A DNA stretch of 64,000 bases from Actinoplanes nipponensis (GCF_016862275.1 NZ_BOMQ01000054.1:1-64000), one strand, 5' to 3'; shown: positions 34,409 through 43,919, numbered from the stretch's first letter. Made by a program: numbers and translations. Notes: generated from the sequence alone by a model not told the origin.

Positions 34409-35140
34409 TCAGTTCCGGTAGACGGACACGTGTGACGGCGAGTCCTCCGTGAACTCCCCACCGGCCCAGTCCGCGTGCCGCGTCTCCAGCTCGAGCCCAG
34501 CCAGCTGCGCCATCAGGTCGAGCTCGGCCGGCCAGATGTAGCGGTGCGGGCTGCGGAACACGTCGGCCCGCCGGCCCTCGGCGAAGGTGAAGTGGTGCGA
34601 CACGATGCGCTGGCGCACGACGTCGTACGTGTCCAGCCCGATGTAGCCCGGCTCCGAGCGGAAGACGGCCGCGCGTTGTCCCGGCGGGAGCTTGCGCAGC
34701 TGCGGCACCCCGAGCTCGATCACGAAGCGGCCGCCGGGTTCGAGGTGGCGGGCGGCGTTGCGGAAGCAGGCGACCTGCTCGGCCTGGGTCAGCAGGTTGG
34801 AGATCGTGTTGTAGACGAGGTAGACGAGGGTGTACCGGCCGGGGGCGGTGGCCGTCGCCATGTCGCCGACGATCACCGGGATGGTCTCCTCGTCGGCCTT
34901 CGTGCGCAGCTGGGCGAGCATCGGCTGGGACAGTTCGATGCCGGTCACGGCGACGCCGCGCTCGCGCAGCGGCACGGCCACCCGGCCCGTGCCGATGGCG
35001 AACTCCAGGGCGCGCCCGTCGCCGGCGAGCCCGGCCAAACGGTCCACGGCCGGTTCCAGCACCTCCGGCGCGAACACGCCCTGCCCCGGGGTGTCGTACT
35101 GGCGGGCGGCTTCGGCGTCCCAGACGTCCTCTTGTCGCAT
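34409..35140 (-). CDS. class I SAM-dependent methyltransferase
   Basis: A 243-residue cytosolic enzyme. SAM-binding LEFAIGTGRVAVPL (motif I), VTGIELSQPML (motif II) and HLEPGGRFVIELG (motif III region) are present. The acceptor is unknown. It converges with the small membrane protein and lies 51 nt after the SRPBCC gene on the same strand. Confidence 0.88.
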   Translation of the reverse strand: MRQEDVWDAEAARQYDTPGQGVFAPEVLEPAVDRLAGLAGDGRALEFAIGTGRVAVPLRERGVAVTGIELSQPMLAQLRTKADEETIPVIVGDMATATAPGRYTLVYLVYNTISNLLTQAEQVACFRNAARHLEPGGRFVIELGVPQLRKLPPGQRAAVFRSEPGYIGLDTYDVVRQRIVSHHFTFAEGRRADVFRSPHRYIWPAELDLMAQLAGLELETRHADWAGGEFTEDSPSHVSVYRN

Positions 35141-35191
35141 GGCGCCGACGATCGCGCGGGCGGCCCGCGTTGTCCACCGGATTTCGGCCGG

Positions 35192-35623
35192 CTACGACGG
35201 GGTGGCCAGGCTCTGCCGGCGGATGCCGTGCAGCATGCGCCGGACGGCGAGGACGTGTCCCCGGCTGCCGATGACAGCGGTGCGGTAGGCCAGGCCGGGC
35301 AGGCCCGGGAACTCCGCGTACGAGCGCGCGCTCACCCGCGTACCGCCGTCGGGTCCGTCCGCCAGGTCGAAGGTCAGCAGGTAGCGGGAGAACCGGTGCC
35401 GCCCGCCCAGGCCGAGGTGCTGCGGCGGGCGGGACTGCGTCACGGCGAAGCCGCGCGGCGGGTCGGTGCCGAGCAGCCGGGTGAGCAGGCCGGGGCCCGC
35501 GCCGATGGACGAGTCGGCGTAGCGGCACAGGGCCGCCCACACGACGTCGCGTGGTGCGGCGATCGTGATCCGGTGCTCGTCCAGGAACGGCAGGTCGCTC
35601 ATCCTCCCCGCGAGCCTACTCAC
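35192..35623 (-). CDS. SRPBCC-fold protein
   Basis: A 143-residue START/Bet v1-like small hydrophobic-ligand or polyketide-fold protein: EHRITIAAPRDVVWAALCRY at the start, YLLTFDLADG and VSARSYAEFPG in the strands. GTG at 35623 overlaps the previous stop (GTGA), implying coupling; ATG at 35602 has GGGGAGG with no spacing and is less likely. Confidence 0.75.
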   Translation of the reverse strand: MSRLAGRMSDLPFLDEHRITIAAPRDVVWAALCRYADSSIGAGPGLLTRLLGTDPPRGFAVTQSRPPQHLGLGGRHRFSRYLLTFDLADGPDGGTRVSARSYAEFPGLPGLAYRTAVIGSRGHVLAVRRMLHGIRRQSLATPS

Positions 35624-36000
35624 GCCACGCAGAACTCGTTGCCCTCCGGATCGAGCATCACGATGTGGCTCAGGTGCGCGTCGTGCTCCTCGCGGACGGC
35701 GGTCGCCCCGGCGGCGACGAGCTCGGCCGCGCGGCTACGGATCAGCTGCTCCCGTACCGCCGGATCCGTCCGCCGCCCGGCGGCGACGCGGATGTCGATG
35801 TGCAGCCGGTTCTTGGCGGTCTTGCCCTCGGGCACCCGCAGGAAGCTGATGGCCGGCAGCCGGCCCTCCGGGTCGACCAGCGACGCGCCGCCGGCGAAGT
35901 CGTAGCCCGGCTCGTCGACGTAGCCCAGCGCCAGCGCCCAGAAGGCCGCCAGCCGCCGGGGGTCCGCCGCGTCCCCGGCGAGGGTCCAGTGGGTGGTCAT
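35620..36000 (-). CDS. VOC-family protein (glyoxalase-like)
   Basis: A 126-residue protein: HWTLAGDAADPRRLAAFWA start, KNRLHIDIRV (strand with ligand-type His), VREEHDAHLSHIVMLDPEGNEFCV end. It is the Glyoxalase_6-like type common in actinobacteria. ATG at 36000 ends a divergent gap with the isochorismatase gene. Coupled to the SRPBCC gene by GTGA. Confidence 0.88.
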   Translation of the reverse strand: MTTHWTLAGDAADPRRLAAFWALALGYVDEPGYDFAGGASLVDPEGRLPAISFLRVPEGKTAKNRLHIDIRVAAGRRTDPAVREQLIRSRAAELVAAGATAVREEHDAHLSHIVMLDPEGNEFCVA

Positions 36001-36087
36001 GGTCCCGATTCTAGGAACGGCCCGGAACTGTCGGACCCCCCTCCTAGAGTTCTCGGCACGTCCCCGCCCGACGCGAAGGAGAGCCCG

Positions 36088-36657
36088 ATGACGACCCTGC
36101 CCGACCGTCCGAACACCGCGCTGCTGGTCATCGACGTGCAGAACGACGTCGTCGCTGGCGCCCACGACCGCGACCGGGTGGTCGCCACCATCGCCGTGCT
36201 GGTCGGCAAGGCCCGGGCCGCCGGTGCCCCGGTGGTCTGGGTGCAGCACTCCGGCGAGCAGCTGCCCCAGGGCAGCGACGGCTGGCAGTTCGTCCCCGAG
36301 CTCAGCCGCGACGAGTCCGAGCCGCTGGTGCCCAAGCGTTACGCCGACGCCTTCGAGGAGACCGACCTGGAGGAGGTCCTCGCCGGGCTCCGGGTCGGCC
36401 GCCTGATCGTCTCCGGCGCGCAGACCGACGAGTGCATCCGCTCGACGCTGCACGGCGCCGTCGTCCGCGGCTACGACGCGACCCTGGTCAGCGACGCCCA
36501 CACCACCGAGGATCAGAGCGAGTGGGGCGCGCCGCCGCCCGGCCTGGTCATCGCCCACACCAATCTCTACTGGCACCACCACACGGCGCCGGGGCGCACA
36601 GCCGGCACGGCGCCGGCCGACGCCGTCGACTTCAGCGCGTCGGCTCCGTCTCGCTGA
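36088..36657 (+). CDS. cysteine hydrolase of the isochorismatase family
   Basis: A 189-residue amidase-fold enzyme. The Asp-Lys-Cys triad is present: Asp in LLVIDVQND, Lys in LVPKRYADAF, Cys in GAQTDECIRST. Substrate is unknown (nicotinamidase, ureidomalonase and others share the fold). GGAG 7 nt upstream of the ATG. Its 3' end overlaps the convergent regulator by 26 nt. Confidence 0.92.
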   Translation: MTTLPDRPNTALLVIDVQNDVVAGAHDRDRVVATIAVLVGKARAAGAPVVWVQHSGEQLPQGSDGWQFVPELSRDESEPLVPKRYADAFEETDLEEVLAGLRVGRLIVSGAQTDECIRSTLHGAVVRGYDATLVSDAHTTEDQSEWGAPPPGLVIAHTNLYWHHHTAPGRTAGTAPADAVDFSASAPSR

Positions 36658-37507
36658 GCCGGTCCTCCGCGGGCGCGGACCAGCTGGCCAGCAGGCGCAG
36701 CGCGTCCTGCGCCGGCGAGCCCGGCTCGGCGCTGTAGGCGGTCAGGGTCAGGCCCGGGTCGGCCGGCAGCGGCATCGCTTCGAAGCCCAGCTTCAGGTCA
36801 CCGACGAGGGGGTGGCGCAGGTGCTTGGTCCCGGTCTGGTGCAGCCGTACGTCGTGTGCGGCCCACCGCGTCCGGAAGGACTCGCTGCGCGTGGAGAGCT
36901 CGCCGACGAGGTCCGTCAGCCCCCGGTCGTACGGGTCCCGGCCGGCCTCCGTGTGCAGCAGCGCGACCGTTGTGTTGGCCGCGTCCTCCCAGTCGGGGTA
37001 GAAGTCCGTCGCGCGCGCGTCCAGGAACGCGAAGCGGGCGAGGTTCGGCGCGGCCGGGTGGTCGAAGACCGGCGCGTAGAGAGCCCGGCCCAGCCGGTTC
37101 GTGGCCAGGACGTCCAGCCGGCCGTTGCGGACGAAGGCCGGCGCGTCGGTCATCGCGTCGAGCAGCTGCTGCACGCCGGGGCGGATCCGGTGCGTGGCCG
37201 GGCGGCGCCGGGCCCGCGCGGGCGCGTTGCTGGCCCGGGCCAGGTCGGTCAGGTGGGCCCGCTCCGCCTCGTCGAGCTGCAACGCCCGGGAGATCGCGTC
37301 CAGCACGCCTTCGGAGACCCCGCCGAGGTTGCCGCGTTCCAGGCGCGTGTAGTAGTCGGGGCTCACCCCGGCGAGCAGGGCCACCTCCTCGCGCCGCAGG
37401 CCGGGCACCCGCCGGTGGCCGCCGTAGGTCGGCAGCCCGGCCCGTTCCGGGGTGATCCGGGCGCGCCGCGAGGCCAGGAACTCGCGGATGTCGTTGCGGT
37501 TGTCCAC
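36632..37507 (-). CDS. MmyB-type helix-turn-helix regulator
   Basis: A 291-residue regulator: XRE-like helix-turn-helix RREEVALLAGVSPDYYTRLERGN near residues 40-62 and a PAS-like MmyB ligand domain (DAPAFVRNGRLDVLATNRLGRALY; DWEDAANTTVALLHTEAGRDP). Such proteins in Streptomyces bind fatty acids and often control an adjacent oxidoreductase. The divergent alcohol dehydrogenase 130 nt away is the likely target. GTG at 37507 is chosen by family start. Confidence 0.9.
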   Translation of the reverse strand: MDNRNDIREFLASRRARITPERAGLPTYGGHRRVPGLRREEVALLAGVSPDYYTRLERGNLGGVSEGVLDAISRALQLDEAERAHLTDLARASNAPARARRRPATHRIRPGVQQLLDAMTDAPAFVRNGRLDVLATNRLGRALYAPVFDHPAAPNLARFAFLDARATDFYPDWEDAANTTVALLHTEAGRDPYDRGLTDLVGELSTRSESFRTRWAAHDVRLHQTGTKHLRHPLVGDLKLGFEAMPLPADPGLTLTAYSAEPGSPAQDALRLLASWSAPAEDRLSETEPTR

Positions 37508-37637
37508 GCGATCAACGGTACGGCCGCCGTGACGGGGTATGGAGGTTCTGTCAGTACCTGCCTCAGCAGGCCCTCCCGGACTCCGGGGCGAGCCGGTTGA
37601 CTGAAGCTGCCAGACCTGACCGACAAACGGGAGAATC

Positions 37638-38681
37638 GTGTTCACTGTCAACGCCTACGCTGCCCCGTCCGCGACCGAAGCCCTGGTCCGGACGACGCTC
37701 GAGCGCCGTGAGGTCGGCCCGCACGACGTGCTCATCGAGATCCGGTACGCCGGCATCTGCCACTCCGACATCCACACCGTGCGCGGTGAGTGGGGTGAGG
37801 TGCGGTATCCGCTCACGCCCGGTCACGAGATCGCCGGTGTGGTCACCGAGGTGGGGGAGCAGGTCACCAAGCATGCCGTCGGGGACCGGGTCGGTGTCGG
37901 CTGCATGGTCGACTCCTGCCGCGAGTGCGTGAACTGCCGCAACGGCGAGGAGCAGTACTGCCTCAACGGCATGACCGGCACCTACGCCGCGGTCGGCCGG
38001 GACGGGGAGATCACCCAGGGCGGCTACTCCACCCACATCGTGGTCACCGAGGACTTCGTCGTGAAGATCCCGGACGGGCTCGAGCTGGACGTCGCCGCGC
38101 CGCTGCTGTGTGCCGGCATCACCACGTACTCGCCGCTGCACCACTGGGGGGCCGGGCCGGGCAAGAAGGTGGCCGTGGTCGGGCTCGGCGGGCTCGGGCA
38201 CATGGCGGTCAAGCTCGCGCACGCCATGGGCGCCGAGGTCACGGTGCTGTCCCAGACCCTGAACAAGCAGGACGACGGGCTGCGGCTGGGCGCCGACGAC
38301 TACTACGCCACGTCCGACCCGGAGACGTTCACCAAGCTCGCCAACACCTTCGACCTCATCGTCAACACGGTGAGCGCCCGGATCGACGTGGACGCGTACC
38401 TGTCGCTGCTCGCGCTGAACGGCTCCCTGGTCAACGTGGGCGCGCCCGCCGAGCCGCTGCCGGTCAACGTCTTCTCGCTGTTCACCGGGCGGCGCTCGTT
38501 CGCCGGCTCTTCGATCGGCGGCATCCGCGAGACGCAGGAGATGCTCGACTTCTGCGCGGAGCACGGGCTCGGCGCCGAGATCGAGGTCATCCCGGCCGAC
38601 AAGATCAACGACGCGTACGAGCGGGTCCTCGCCTCCGACGTGCGGTACCGCTTCGTCATCGACGTGGCCACGCTGAGCTGA
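37638..38681 (+). CDS. zinc-dependent NAD(P)-alcohol dehydrogenase
   Basis: A 347-residue medium-chain dehydrogenase of the YahK/cinnamyl-alcohol type. Catalytic zinc ligands in [10 protein letters not shown] and GHE(65-67), structural zinc Cys set [16 protein letters not shown], and nucleotide motif [12 protein letters not shown] (180s). It reduces or oxidises aldehydes/alcohols. GTG start with GGGAG 7 nt upstream. Divergent from its likely MmyB regulator; ends at a perfect hairpin. Confidence 0.95.
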   Translation: MFTVNAYAAPSATEALVRTTLERREVGPHDVLIEIRYAGICHSDIHTVRGEWGEVRYPLTPGHEIAGVVTEVGEQVTKHAVGDRVGVGCMVDSCRECVNCRNGEEQYCLNGMTGTYAAVGRDGEITQGGYSTHIVVTEDFVVKIPDGLELDVAAPLLCAGITTYSPLHHWGAGPGKKVAVVGLGGLGHMAVKLAHAMGAEVTVLSQTLNKQDDGLRLGADDYYATSDPETFTKLANTFDLIVNTVSARIDVDAYLSLLALNGSLVNVGAPAEPLPVNVFSLFTGRRSFAGSSIGGIRETQEMLDFCAEHGLGAEIEVIPADKINDAYERVLASDVRYRFVIDVATLS

Positions 38682-38694
38682 GGGGCGCGCCTGG

Positions 38695-38721
38695 GCCCGC
38701 CACGGATCCAGCGTGGCGGGC
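38695..38721 (+). terminator. hairpin after the alcohol dehydrogenase
   Basis: GCCCGCCACG-GATCCAG-CGTGGCGGGC, perfect 10-bp arms, 13 nt beyond the stop; no T-tract. Confidence 0.65.
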
Positions 38722-38860
38722 ACAGGCCGGCGCCGGTGGGGGCCGGACCATGGGGCGCAAGGAGGAGGCCTCGACCGCTGGGCGACCTGACCTGGCCCTG
38801 ATCGGCACCGCCGTCGGCCGGGACCTGCTGGCACCGGCCACCCCGCGATAGCCTGCCCCG

Positions 38861-39580
38861 ATGTCCCCGGTCTACGACACCACGATGGCCGGCGCCTACC
38901 TGCGCGGACGCACCTTGCGCGCGGAGGACGTCGCCGCCTGGATGAGCGCGGCCGCGCCCCACCTGCCCGGCCCGGGCGGCCGCATCCTCGACCTGGGCGC
39001 GGGCACCGGCCGGTTCACCGCGGCGCTCGGGCAGGCCACCGGCGCGACGGTGATCGCCTGCGAGCCGTCGCCGGCGATGCGAGCCGTCTGCCCCCGTGAG
39101 GGAAATCTCGTGGGCGGCGCCGCGGAGACGCCACCGTTCCGCCGGGCGAGTTTCGACGCCGTCTGGGCGTCGCAGGTGCTGCACCACGTGCGCGACCTGG
39201 CGGCCTTCGCCCGCGGCATCCGTCACGTGCTGCGCCCGGGCGGTCGCCTGCTGCTGCGCGGCGGCTTCGGCGCGCCGGAGCTGATCCCGCTGCACCGCTG
39301 GTTCCCGAGCGCCTTCGGCGACTCCCACGGCCTGCTCGCCGAGGTGGCGGCCCGGCTGAGCGCATGCGGCGTGTCCCGCACGGCGCGGGTCGAGGTGCCG
39401 CAACGGTACGCCGGGAGCGCCCGTGAGCTGGTCGACAAGGTGGCCACCCGGTCGCTGAGCAACCTCGCCAGGTTGCCCGACGACGACTTCGCCGCCGGTC
39501 TGCGAGCCGTGCGACGCGATGCGCCGGGACTGAGCTATCCGCTCGACGAGCGCCTCGACCTGGTCGTCTTCACCGGCTGA
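38861..39580 (+). CDS. class I SAM-dependent methyltransferase
   Basis: A 239-residue enzyme with ILDLGAGTGRFTAAL (motif I), VIACEPSPAMRAV, DAVWASQVLHHVRD and HVLRPGGRLLLR, the UbiE/Methyltransf_11 pattern. Substrate unknown. Preceded by a 139-nt gap after the terminator, with its own start context. Confidence 0.9.
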   Translation: MSPVYDTTMAGAYLRGRTLRAEDVAAWMSAAAPHLPGPGGRILDLGAGTGRFTAALGQATGATVIACEPSPAMRAVCPREGNLVGGAAETPPFRRASFDAVWASQVLHHVRDLAAFARGIRHVLRPGGRLLLRGGFGAPELIPLHRWFPSAFGDSHGLLAEVAARLSACGVSRTARVEVPQRYAGSARELVDKVATRSLSNLARLPDDDFAAGLRAVRRDAPGLSYPLDERLDLVVFTG

Positions 39581-39607
39581 CCCGGTCGCGGGAAGGTCTC
39601 GGCAGGG

Positions 39608-39901
39608 TCATTCCAGGACCCGGAAGATGAAGCGCTCGTTCCAGTCCAGGCCCTCGTCCGCCGCCTCGATCCGGTTCAGGGCGCCGACATAGCGGTCGTA
39701 CAGCGCCATGCCCAGGGCCATCTTGATCGCCTCACAGTGGATCCACACCAGCTGCACCGGCCGGGGGTCGCCGGCCGCCAGGTGCGCGCACAGGTCGTCC
39801 AGGTCCAAGCGGTAGTACGGACCGTAGCCGAACGCCCCGGCGAGACGCCGCTGCAGGTCGGCCTCGTTCAGAACGAAACGGCCGTCGATGACCACGTTCA
39901 C
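39608..39901 (-). CDS. barstar-family ribonuclease inhibitor, orphan
   Basis: A 97-residue acidic protein of the barstar fold: MNVVIDGRFVLNEADLQRRL, GYGPYYRLDLDDLCAHLAAG and a C-terminal FIFRVLE. The YGPYYRLDLDDL helix carries the Tyr and acidic residues that block barnase-type RNases. No barnase or toxin gene is adjacent. It is divergent from DUF402 with a 47-nt gap. Confidence 0.85.
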   Translation of the reverse strand: MNVVIDGRFVLNEADLQRRLAGAFGYGPYYRLDLDDLCAHLAAGDPRPVQLVWIHCEAIKMALGMALYDRYVGALNRIEAADEGLDWNERFIFRVLE

Positions 39902-39948
39902 CTCTCCGCGTCTCCTCTCCCGATCGTGAGGCGCGCGCCGCCGCCAGG

Positions 39949-40455
39949 GTGCCTCGCGTGGGCGAAGTCGACGTGGTCCGCGAGTACGACGGCCGCCTGC
40001 ACCGGCGGGCGGTCGAGCACCACCTCGGCGAGGACGAATGGGGCACCTGGCTCGGCGTTCCTTGCGGCACCGAGATCCACTACGTCTCTGCCGGTGTGAC
40101 CCGCCGCGACAAGCATCGCGGCGTACGCCTCGTCCCCCGCGACGGCTGGTACACGGCCTTGTTCTTCGCGCCGACCCGCCGGCTGGAGATGTACTGCGAC
40201 ATCACCGCGCCGGCCGAATGGGCCGGCCCGGCGCAGGTCAGCCTCGTGGACCTCGACCTGGGCGTCACCCGCACCCACCGGGGCCGCGTCGCCCTGCTCG
40301 ACGAGGAGGAGTCCGCGGCGCACCAGGTCAGCTACGGCTACCCCGGCGAGGTGATCGAGGCAGTCGCGGAAGCCGCCCGGCAGATCGTCGCCGCCGCCCG
40401 TGCCCGGGTCGAGCCGTTCGGTACGCACTACATCTCCTGGCTCGACCGCGTCTGA
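39949..40455 (+). CDS. DUF402 family protein
   Basis: A 168-residue protein: RLVPRDGWYTALFFAPT, EMYCDITAPAEW, VDLDLGV and LDEEE form the FomD/DUF402 beta-barrel with acidic metal ligands; relatives hydrolyse nucleoside phosphates or phosphonate adducts. Start GTG at 39949 or 39958. Its 3' end overlaps the convergent phosphotransferase gene by 28 nt. Confidence 0.85.
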   Translation: MPRVGEVDVVREYDGRLHRRAVEHHLGEDEWGTWLGVPCGTEIHYVSAGVTRRDKHRGVRLVPRDGWYTALFFAPTRRLEMYCDITAPAEWAGPAQVSLVDLDLGVTRTHRGRVALLDEEESAAHQVSYGYPGEVIEAVAEAARQIVAAARARVEPFGTHYISWLDRV

Positions 40456-41291
40456 CCCGCCGCTCGCACCCCGCCGGACAGGCCCTCCTCGTGCCCGGCG
40501 AGCAGCCGCTCGAACGCGGTCACCAGCGGGCGGTACGGCTCCTCGGGCTCCTGCGGCCATCCGCCCGCGTCCCAGGTGGCGAGCCGGTAGATCGCGGCCC
40601 GGACCAGCGCCTGCCCCCACTCCGGCAGATGCGCCCACCGGTTGATCACCCCGCTGCCGGCGCCGTGCCAGACCATCGCGTCCACCGCCACGACCGCCGA
40701 CGCCCACACCGCCGGCCGCCAGTAGGCCGCCCAATCGATCACGGCGGGCGGCAGGCCGGGCTCGAACAGCACGTTGCCGAGCAGATCACCGTGCACGATC
40801 TGCTCCGGCAGCGCGACCGGCCGCCACAGATCGAGCAACTGGTCCAGCACCGCCGACGGCCGCCGCCGCCCCGCGGGCACGTCGTCGCCGAAGGCCAGCT
40901 TGTTGCCGTACTCCCACGGGTTGTCCCGGCGGTCCAGCAACGCGGGCCGCGGCACCGCCGCGACAGCCTCGTGAAATGCGGCCCCGGCCCGGATCACGTC
41001 GTCGACGCGGCGCGGGTCCGGCTGCCCGGCCACGGCGCGGGTCGCCTCCCAGCCCCCGGCCAGCCAGTCGCCGTCGGCCGCCCGCACCGGCCGGGCGATC
41101 CGGAAATGCGGCGACTCCGGCAGCCCGGCCAGGATGTCACCGCGCCAGCGGACCTCCTCGTCACCCTCGGCCGGCTTGAGCACGACGTCACCCACCCGCC
41201 AGGTGCCGCCCTTGCCTCCGGCCAGGCGCACGGGGTCGCCCTGAGCGGCGAACGCCGCCCGCACCCACGCCGGCGGTCCTTCCTCTGCCAT
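40428..41291 (-). CDS. phosphotransferase-like (aminoglycoside-kinase fold, TIGR02569-like) protein
   Basis: A 287-residue protein with GGKGGTWRVGDVVLKPA (glycine loop and lysine strand), catalytic HGDLLGNVLFE and metal Asp in AVIDWAAYW. It matches an actinobacterial family of kinase-like proteins whose substrate is unknown. ATG at 41289-41291. No resistance context is visible. Confidence 0.85.
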   Translation of the reverse strand: MAEEGPPAWVRAAFAAQGDPVRLAGGKGGTWRVGDVVLKPAEGDEEVRWRGDILAGLPESPHFRIARPVRAADGDWLAGGWEATRAVAGQPDPRRVDDVIRAGAAFHEAVAAVPRPALLDRRDNPWEYGNKLAFGDDVPAGRRRPSAVLDQLLDLWRPVALPEQIVHGDLLGNVLFEPGLPPAVIDWAAYWRPAVWASAVVAVDAMVWHGAGSGVINRWAHLPEWGQALVRAAIYRLATWDAGGWPQEPEEPYRPLVTAFERLLAGHEEGLSGGVRAAGQTRSSQEM

Positions 41292-41499
41292 GTCCCTATT
41301 GAACCGGCTGGCGTGGCCGGCCGGTGCGGCAGGTGGGCCGGGCGATCCCGTCGGCCGGCCGTCTGCCGTCGTCTTGCGCCTGCGTGCTGGCGGTGGTCCT
41401 GCGCTCGTGCGCCGCGCGTCTCCGCCGCCCGCACGTCCACCTCGCCGCCCCACGCGCCCGTAGCGCCGGCCCGCATACCTACAACACCGGCCCGCACCC
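41292..41499. other. gap with a short 21-bp direct repeat
   Basis: No gene. Immediately after the MFS stop, two 21-bp copies related by GTAGG..TGCGGGCCGGYGYT lie at about 41459-41503, each starting with the stop-like TAG. No hairpin or promoter is obvious. Confidence 0.35.
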
Positions 41500-42714
41500 C
41501 TACGGCGCCGGTCGGACCTCGCGGATGCCGCTGCTCGTGGTCGCGGCCACCGCCGCGCCCCCCACGGTGGCGGCGAAGGCCAGCACCGACATCGGCGGGT
41601 TCCAGAGGGTGATCAGCGCGCCCGCCAGCAACGGCGCGGCGGCCGCCACCGACGTCGCGACCACGATGATCACGCTGACCACCCGGCCCTGCAGCCGGTC
41701 CGGCGTGATCGCCGCCTGGTGGCCGAACAGCGCCGCGTTCGACGCCGGGCCCAGGAACACCGCCAGCGCCACCGGCACAGCCGCGGCGACACTGTGGATC
41801 AGCAGGGCGCTGGCCGACATCAGCAACGCGGCGGTCCAGCAGATGCCGCGGATCAGCGCCGGCAGCGGCAGCCGCCGTTGCAGCGCCGGCGCGGCCAGGG
41901 CCCCGAGCAGGCCACCGACCGCGACCACTGTCTCCACGCCACCGATGATGGCCGGGGGCACGCCGTCGCGTTGCAGCGTCACGATGATCGTGAAGATGAT
42001 GCCGTGGATGGCCAGGTTGAGCGGTGCGGCGATGAACAGCACGGCCCGCAGGAACGGGTCGCCGAACACGAACCGGAAGCCCTCGGCCAGGGCGGCCGCG
42101 TGCCCGCCCGGCTCGATGTCCCGGGCCTGCTGCAGCGGCCGGCGGATCAGCCAGATGCCCGCGAACGAGGCGAGGAACGTCACCGCGTCGCCGAAGAAGG
42201 GCAGCGAGCGGCCGAGGCCGAATAGCAGGCCGCCCACCGGCGGACCGGCCAGCGACGTGGCATAGCTGCGGGCCTCGTTGCGGGCGACCGCGGCCGGCAA
42301 CTGGCCCCGGCGCACGATGGTGCGCAGGGACGAGTGCTCCGCCGTACCGAAGAAGGCATTGGCCGCCGCGCCGATCACCACGACCGCGACGACCAGGGTG
42401 AGCGTCGCCCGGCCTTGCAGCACCGCGACGCCGAGCGCGAGATAGGCGACCAGCCGGATCGCGTCGCAGCTGAGCATGATCCGGCGCCGGTCGGCGCGGT
42501 CGACCAGCACGCCGGCCGGCAGCCGGCACACCACCGTCGCGACCAGGCCGATCGTGCCGACCAGCCCGGCCTGCACCGGCGAGCCGGTCAGGGCCAGCAC
42601 CAGCAGCGGTACGGCCAGCGCGGAGATCGCGTTGCCCACGTCGGAGAGCGACTGGCTGACCCAGAGCAGGTTGAACTCCCGGTTGCGCCACAACTGTTCC
42701 GGCGCAAGGGTCAT
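41500..42714 (-). CDS. MFS transporter (MFS_3, enterobactin-exporter-like)
   Basis: A 404-residue membrane protein of about 12 helices. RLPAGVLVDRADRRRIML is the motif A loop and FFGTAEHSSLRTIVRRGQL follows helix 4, typical of the MFS_3 efflux group. Substrate not readable. ATG at 42714 chosen from family start; weak GGGGT ribosome site. NUDIX gene 65 nt upstream on the same strand. Confidence 0.88.
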   Translation of the reverse strand: MTLAPEQLWRNREFNLLWVSQSLSDVGNAISALAVPLLVLALTGSPVQAGLVGTIGLVATVVCRLPAGVLVDRADRRRIMLSCDAIRLVAYLALGVAVLQGRATLTLVVAVVVIGAAANAFFGTAEHSSLRTIVRRGQLPAAVARNEARSYATSLAGPPVGGLLFGLGRSLPFFGDAVTFLASFAGIWLIRRPLQQARDIEPGGHAAALAEGFRFVFGDPFLRAVLFIAAPLNLAIHGIIFTIIVTLQRDGVPPAIIGGVETVVAVGGLLGALAAPALQRRLPLPALIRGICWTAALLMSASALLIHSVAAAVPVALAVFLGPASNAALFGHQAAITPDRLQGRVVSVIIVVATSVAAAAPLLAGALITLWNPPMSVLAFAATVGGAAVAATTSSGIREVRPAP

Positions 42715-42779
42715 ACCCCGACTGTCGTCGTGGCCGTGACGTCCGGTCAAGCATTGACATTTCCGCACCTCTCGATGCT

Positions 42780-43238
42780 TCAGTCCGGCTCACGACCGTC
42801 CTCCAGGTAAGCGGTGACGCCGGTGCGCACTGCTTGCCGGGCCGCCGCGGCCCGGCGGGCCAGCAGAGGCCGCAGGCGTTGGGCCGCCTCGTCCGGGTCG
42901 GACCAGGCCCAGCCGCGCAGCTCCGTGGCGGCCAGGCGCGCCGGACCGTCGCACCGGCCGCCGTCGAAGACCAGCATCAATCCGTCGGTGCGCCCGTCGC
43001 GCGGCGGCACCCAGTCGACGACCAGCAGCCGCCCCGGCACGACGGTGAGGCCGAGCTCCTCGGTGATCTCGCGGGCGGCGGCGTCCCGCGGCGACTCGTC
43101 GGCCTCGACGACGCCGCCGGGCAGCTCCCAGTCGGGTTTGTAGGTGGGCTCCACCAGCAGGATGCGGTCGTCGCGATCCCGCAGGAGGAGAGCGGCGCCC
43201 ATCCGTTTGCGCGGCAAGGTGGCGGTCCAGTCGGTCAC
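42780..43238 (-). CDS. NUDIX hydrolase
   Basis: A 152-residue enzyme with a full NUDIX box GGVVEADESPRDAAAREITEELGL (read in halves: GGVVEADESPRD, AAREITEELGL), the REITEE core being the metal ligands. It hydrolyses X-linked nucleoside diphosphates; specificity unknown. GTG start at 43238. Divergent from the MDMPI gene with a 54-nt gap. Confidence 0.93.
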   Translation of the reverse strand: MTDWTATLPRKRMGAALLLRDRDDRILLVEPTYKPDWELPGGVVEADESPRDAAAREITEELGLTVVPGRLLVVDWVPPRDGRTDGLMLVFDGGRCDGPARLAATELRGWAWSDPDEAAQRLRPLLARRAAAARQAVRTGVTAYLEDGREPD

Positions 43239-43292
43239 GGCGGCCAGCGTACGGGCGATGGCCGGGCGGCCGCGCGACGTTAGCCTGACCCT

Positions 43293-43919
43293 GTGGATAT
43301 CCTCCCCGCGATCGCCGACGAGCGGCGCCGCGTCGCCGATCTGGTGGAATCGCTGACCCCCGAGCAGCTCGACACCCCCAGCCTGTGCGGCGAGTGGACG
43401 GTCCGGGAAGTCGCCGGTCACCTGCTGGCGGCGATCAGCAAGCCGGTCACGCCGCTGCTGCCGTTGGTCGCCCGCAGCGGCTTCAATATCCACCGGGCCA
43501 ACGCGCGGCTTGCGGTGCTGACGGCCGAACGACCGCCGGGCGAGCTTGCCCGCGGTCTGCGGGACAACGCGGAGAACCCGTTCCGGCCGCCGATCGTCGG
43601 CTATCCCGGGCAGCTCACCGACCTGCAGGTGCACGGCCAGGACATGCGGCGGCCGCTGGGCCTGCCGCACGGGCTGCGGCTGGAACGGCTGCGCGTGTCG
43701 CTGGATTTCCTGGTGGGCGGCCGGGCCGTCGGTTTCGCCCCGAGACGGCGCCTGGCCGGGCTGCGTTTCGAGGCGGCGGACCTGGACTGGGCCACGGGAA
43801 CGGGTCCGCTGGTGACCGGTCCGGCGGAAGCGTTGATGCTGGCGATGACGGGCCGCGGCGTGGCGTTGACCGAGTTGGACGGCCCGGGCGTGCCGATCCT
43901 GCGCAACCGCCTGGCCTGA
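43293..43919 (+). CDS. mycothiol-dependent maleylpyruvate isomerase-like protein
   Basis: A 208-residue DinB-fold protein. SLCGEWTVREVAGHL is the MDMPI_N signature; metal-type His/Asp residues occur in AGHL, DLQVHGQD. Family members use mycothiol, consistent with an actinobacterium. GTG start at 43293. Exact reaction unknown. Confidence 0.88.
   Translation: MDILPAIADERRRVADLVESLTPEQLDTPSLCGEWTVREVAGHLLAAISKPVTPLLPLVARSGFNIHRANARLAVLTAERPPGELARGLRDNAENPFRPPIVGYPGQLTDLQVHGQDMRRPLGLPHGLRLERLRVSLDFLVGGRAVGFAPRRRLAGLRFEAADLDWATGTGPLVTGPAEALMLAMTGRGVALTELDGPGVPILRNRLA

Noticed and set aside
38750-38851. 33-codon frame with AAGGAGGAGG inside
   Set aside because: The purine run is within the frame, not before it, and the product has no features.
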